Assembly: GCA_964520425.1 (NCBI GenBank)
Contig: CAZFMX010000005.1
Coordinates: 1 to 64,000 of the forward strand
Source: JAFGFY01 sp964520425
GTDB lineage: Bacteria; Desulfobacterota; DSM-4660; Desulfatiglandales; HGW-15
Length of the DNA: 64,000 bases
Direction: 5' to 3'
Position numbers and translations under genes: made by a program. Below, in pieces: positions 62,216 to 64,000 of the stretch (position 1 is the first letter of the stretch; every line of letters begins with the position of its first letter). The notes under the pieces are model-generated. The model was not told where the DNA came from. It did not search any database and saw only the letters and a list, made by a program, of their open reading frames with translations.

Positions 62216-62728
62216 TTGGGTGTGCTGAAAATAGATCTTAGTTCTAGTCAAAGAATGCGATGGCCTAATAAGTGTCCATACTGTGGGGAAAAAGCTGATA
62301 CGGAAGCAAGAACAAGTCTCACAGTCTTTGCAGGAGAACTTAGATATTTTGTCGTAGCTTTTGGATGGACAGAGCGTAAATACACGATTTCGTATCCAGT
62401 CTGCCGGAAACACAATAAATTTGTCTATACTCGCATGCCTTCATGGGGATTTTGGGGAAATCTCTTTGTTTTCCTAATGATCACTCTCGCCTTACCTGCT
62501 CTCGTAGTAGCTTTGCAGTATATCACGAGTGATGTATTGAAGTATCTTGCAGCAGCGCTAGCAGTTGCGATTTATGTCTTTTCATTTTTTTGCTTGTTTA
62601 TCTCTCCGTTCATATTAAAGCCTGTCAGAATCTCTCCTAGTGGAAAAGGATCAGCTAAGCTGTATATCCGTAATGAAGGCTGCTTTCGTGAATACCGAAT
62701 TCTAAACCAAAACATCCTTCTCCCGTAA
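62216..62728 (+). CDS. Small zinc-finger and double-membrane-helix protein
   Basis: 170 residues from TTG 62216, chosen because AAAGGAG lies 9 bases upstream and no ATG in frame has a better site. The N-terminus has a CxxC knuckle (NKCPYCGEKADTEA) and a later CRKH pair (YPVCRKHNKF), together a possible Cys3His metal site. Two membrane helices follow (WGNLFVFLMITLALPALVVA and LAAALAVAIYVFSFFCLFIS), then a short beta-rich tail (SAKLYIRNEGCFREYRIL). No family recognised. It lies 111 bases after the zinc-ribbon gene on the same strand. Confidence 0.65.
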   Translation: MGVLKIDLSSSQRMRWPNKCPYCGEKADTEARTSLTVFAGELRYFVVAFGWTERKYTISYPVCRKHNKFVYTRMPSWGFWGNLFVFLMITLALPALVVALQYITSDVLKYLAAALAVAIYVFSFFCLFISPFILKPVRISPSGKGSAKLYIRNEGCFREYRILNQNILLP

Positions 62729-62796
62729 TATTTGAAAAAGACAGATACACCATAGCGACTGCAAAGAGAGAGCGGCTCAACCATTCAAGGTTTTAT

Positions 62797-63555
62797 ATGG
62801 CAATAATAAGAATCAAAAACATGGCAAATATTGATGTTGGAGATGAGAATGAATACGAGAATAAACTTGCCTCACATTGTCAGCTTGGCAACGGCTTCGT
62901 TTGGTTGGTTTTCTATGATGATTCTTTACCTCCTAATCTGCAGGGCAGATGTGTTCCGAAGGATCTGTTATATCTTTGCCCGGAGCCATATAACAGCAGT
63001 ATAATTAATAGTAATGATTGGCAGGAGCATCGGAAATGGGATTGCTACATTGCTATTTCCGAAGAATGGTGCGAGAAGAAAGACAAATACCCAGCCTACT
63101 TTACATACTTAATTGGTCATGAACTAGGTCATGCAAAAATCTGGCTATCTGATTCAGGTTTGTTTGAATTCTGTTGGCTAATACACTTATATCTTGTGGA
63201 GAGAAGCAAACAGGGAGAAAGAATCCTGCTGCATGAGTTTCCGGAGGAGTCTCATTGTGATCACTTTGGGGTCTATTTGTGTGAGAAACTAAGTCTTCGG
63301 TCTCAACTGAATAGAGAAATCATAGAGATGATTTCGGAGGACTCCTGTAAAGATCGTGAGAGGCTTCAGTGGCTACTCACCATAAGTGGATCTGATGATT
63401 TAGATAAATTGAGGGCGGATTTAGTAAATTCTTTTCGACCTCAAAGGCCGGATCTGATTGATTATTGGGAGAAGAGAAAACAAAACAATAGAATTACATG
63501 CCTTACTCAAAAATATGAGCGTGCTCATTTCGAAGCACTGTTTGATTTCAGATGA
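62797..63555 (+). CDS. Putative zinc metallopeptidase (HExxH)
   Basis: 252 residues. The gluzincin-like motif HELGH near residue 109 sits in a predicted helix (YFTYLIGHELGHAKIW). About 40 residues on, HEFPEESHCDHFGVYLCEKL offers acidic or histidine residues in the place of the third ligand helix (E-x-x-x-D pattern). There is no signal peptide, so it should be cytoplasmic. The basic C-terminus (DYWEKRKQNNRITCLTQKYE) has no known domain. Some phage and toxin-system proteins with a small HELGH domain have this size (family memory, not proven). It lies 68 bases after the preceding gene on the same strand. Confidence 0.65.
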   Translation: MAIIRIKNMANIDVGDENEYENKLASHCQLGNGFVWLVFYDDSLPPNLQGRCVPKDLLYLCPEPYNSSIINSNDWQEHRKWDCYIAISEEWCEKKDKYPAYFTYLIGHELGHAKIWLSDSGLFEFCWLIHLYLVERSKQGERILLHEFPEESHCDHFGVYLCEKLSLRSQLNREIIEMISEDSCKDRERLQWLLTISGSDDLDKLRADLVNSFRPQRPDLIDYWEKRKQNNRITCLTQKYERAHFEALFDFR

Positions 63556-63875
63556 ATCATACTCACATAATCACTTCCAATTACCCATCGTGGTCAATCC
63601 CTCTCCTTATCCCTATATTTTTAATCAGGCCCCTATAGTTAAGTGAAGATAAAGTAGTCAAGTGAAGATAAAATAACCTTACAGAAGGTTATAGCCCCCT
63701 TTCCTTCCATTCAAACAACACCTACAAATCAATACCGAACTTCGCCTGTTCGACCCTGGGGACATGCTGCGGCCATCTTACAGCTAATCTGTGTTGCGAA
63801 GCTCATCATTTTCATTGTCGATCGTTCTTGCTGATTGAGGCATAAAAAATTCCGATCAGAAAGGAGGTGAAAAAC
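63556..63875. other. Spacer with a short direct repeat
   Basis: TAAGTGAAGATAAA-like words occur twice in tandem (63640-63675, AGTGAAGATAAAGTAGTC and AGTGAAGATAAAATAACC). I see no gene; an excellent ribosome site (AAAGGAGGTGA) ends the spacer. Confidence 0.45.
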
Positions 63876-64000
63876 ATGTCTAATTTCTTTGATGATGACT
63901 GCGATTTTGGATGGCAAGAAATGGGGATGCTTGGCGCTCTCGCAGAAGAGATGTCTGAAGAAGAAAAAGAGCGTCTGAGGCTAGAACAAGAGATAGAGAA
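63876..64000 (+). CDS. Hypothetical protein, N-terminal part, cut by the window end
   Basis: ATG 63876 follows AAAGGAGGTGAAAAAC, one of the strongest ribosome sites in the window. The 41 visible residues are very acidic: an Asp/Phe-rich start (MSNFFDDDCDFGWQEMGMLG) and then a charged helix (LAEEMSEEEKERLRLEQEIE). It continues beyond the window. No function can be assigned. Confidence 0.65.
   Translation, partial: MSNFFDDDCDFGWQEMGMLGALAEEMSEEEKERLRLEQEIE

Noticed and set aside
1..64000. CRISPR array, tRNA or rRNA genes
   Set aside because: No regularly spaced identical repeats and no tRNA or rRNA signatures were seen on reading; a tRNAscan or Rfam search was not possible.

Overview
The window looks like a chromosomal segment of a Gram-negative anaerobe, most likely a Desulfobacterota (former Deltaproteobacteria) sulfate reducer or syntroph. 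The evidence is the gene mix (aldehyde:ferredoxin oxidoreductase, molybdopterin oxidoreductase, CoA-thioester metabolism, AmmeMemoRadiSam protein B, a C_GCAxxG_C_C protein, outer-membrane efflux and a TonB receptor) and the many short palindromic intergenic repeats. The taxonomic assignment is inference; no rRNA or tRNA gene was seen.

Layout. 0-6 kb, minus strand: an efflux pair (membrane-fusion protein cut by the window edge, outer-membrane factor), a flavoredoxin-type flavin reductase with an apparent AUA start, an HNH endonuclease and a periplasmic M48 protease with TPRs. 6.5-16 kb: a molybdopterin oxidoreductase, a HAD hydrolase, a PilZ protein, an acyl-CoA dehydrogenase and a Ski2-like helicase, separated by palindromic repeats. 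16-20.9 kb: asparagine synthase coupled to an ACP-like protein without the carrier serine, a nucleotide-sugar dehydrogenase and an M50 protease. 21.2-22.7 kb: an IS110-family (IS1111-like) element. 23-29 kb: AmrB, aldehyde:ferredoxin oxidoreductase, an SDR, a MoaD-like protein, a LysM protein and a PilZ protein. 29.5-41.5 kb: a primase-helicase-like protein with a degenerate TOPRIM domain, cysteine desulfurase, RarA, a degenerate hybrid sensor protein, DnaE and a rhodanese-like protein without its cysteine. 42.7-49.5 kb: a WlbA/WlbB-like sugar pair, a ComEA-like HhH protein, a NarL-type two-component pair, a hypothetical protein and an RNase II/R-family enzyme. 49.6-54.1 kb: a two-gene cell-wall operon resembling Csd6 and Csd4 of Helicobacter, then PurB. 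54.7-59.5 kb: a HAD hydrolase, a C_GCAxxG_C_C protein, a tandem molybdopterin-oxidoreductase-fold protein and a TonB receptor. 59.5-64 kb: an AT-richer region with a structured leader or ncRNA and a cluster of zinc-ribbon/membrane/HExxH proteins of unknown function.

The most unusual layer is intergenic. At least four families of palindromic MITE-like elements (called A-D here) recur, some nested in one another, one present as full and internally deleted copies, one with compensatory changes between copies, and two inserted so that their first bases form the stop codon of the preceding gene. The most interesting protein-level finding is the Csd6/Csd4-like peptidoglycan-trimming operon, followed by the degenerate primase-helicase and the unknown zinc-protein cluster at the right end.
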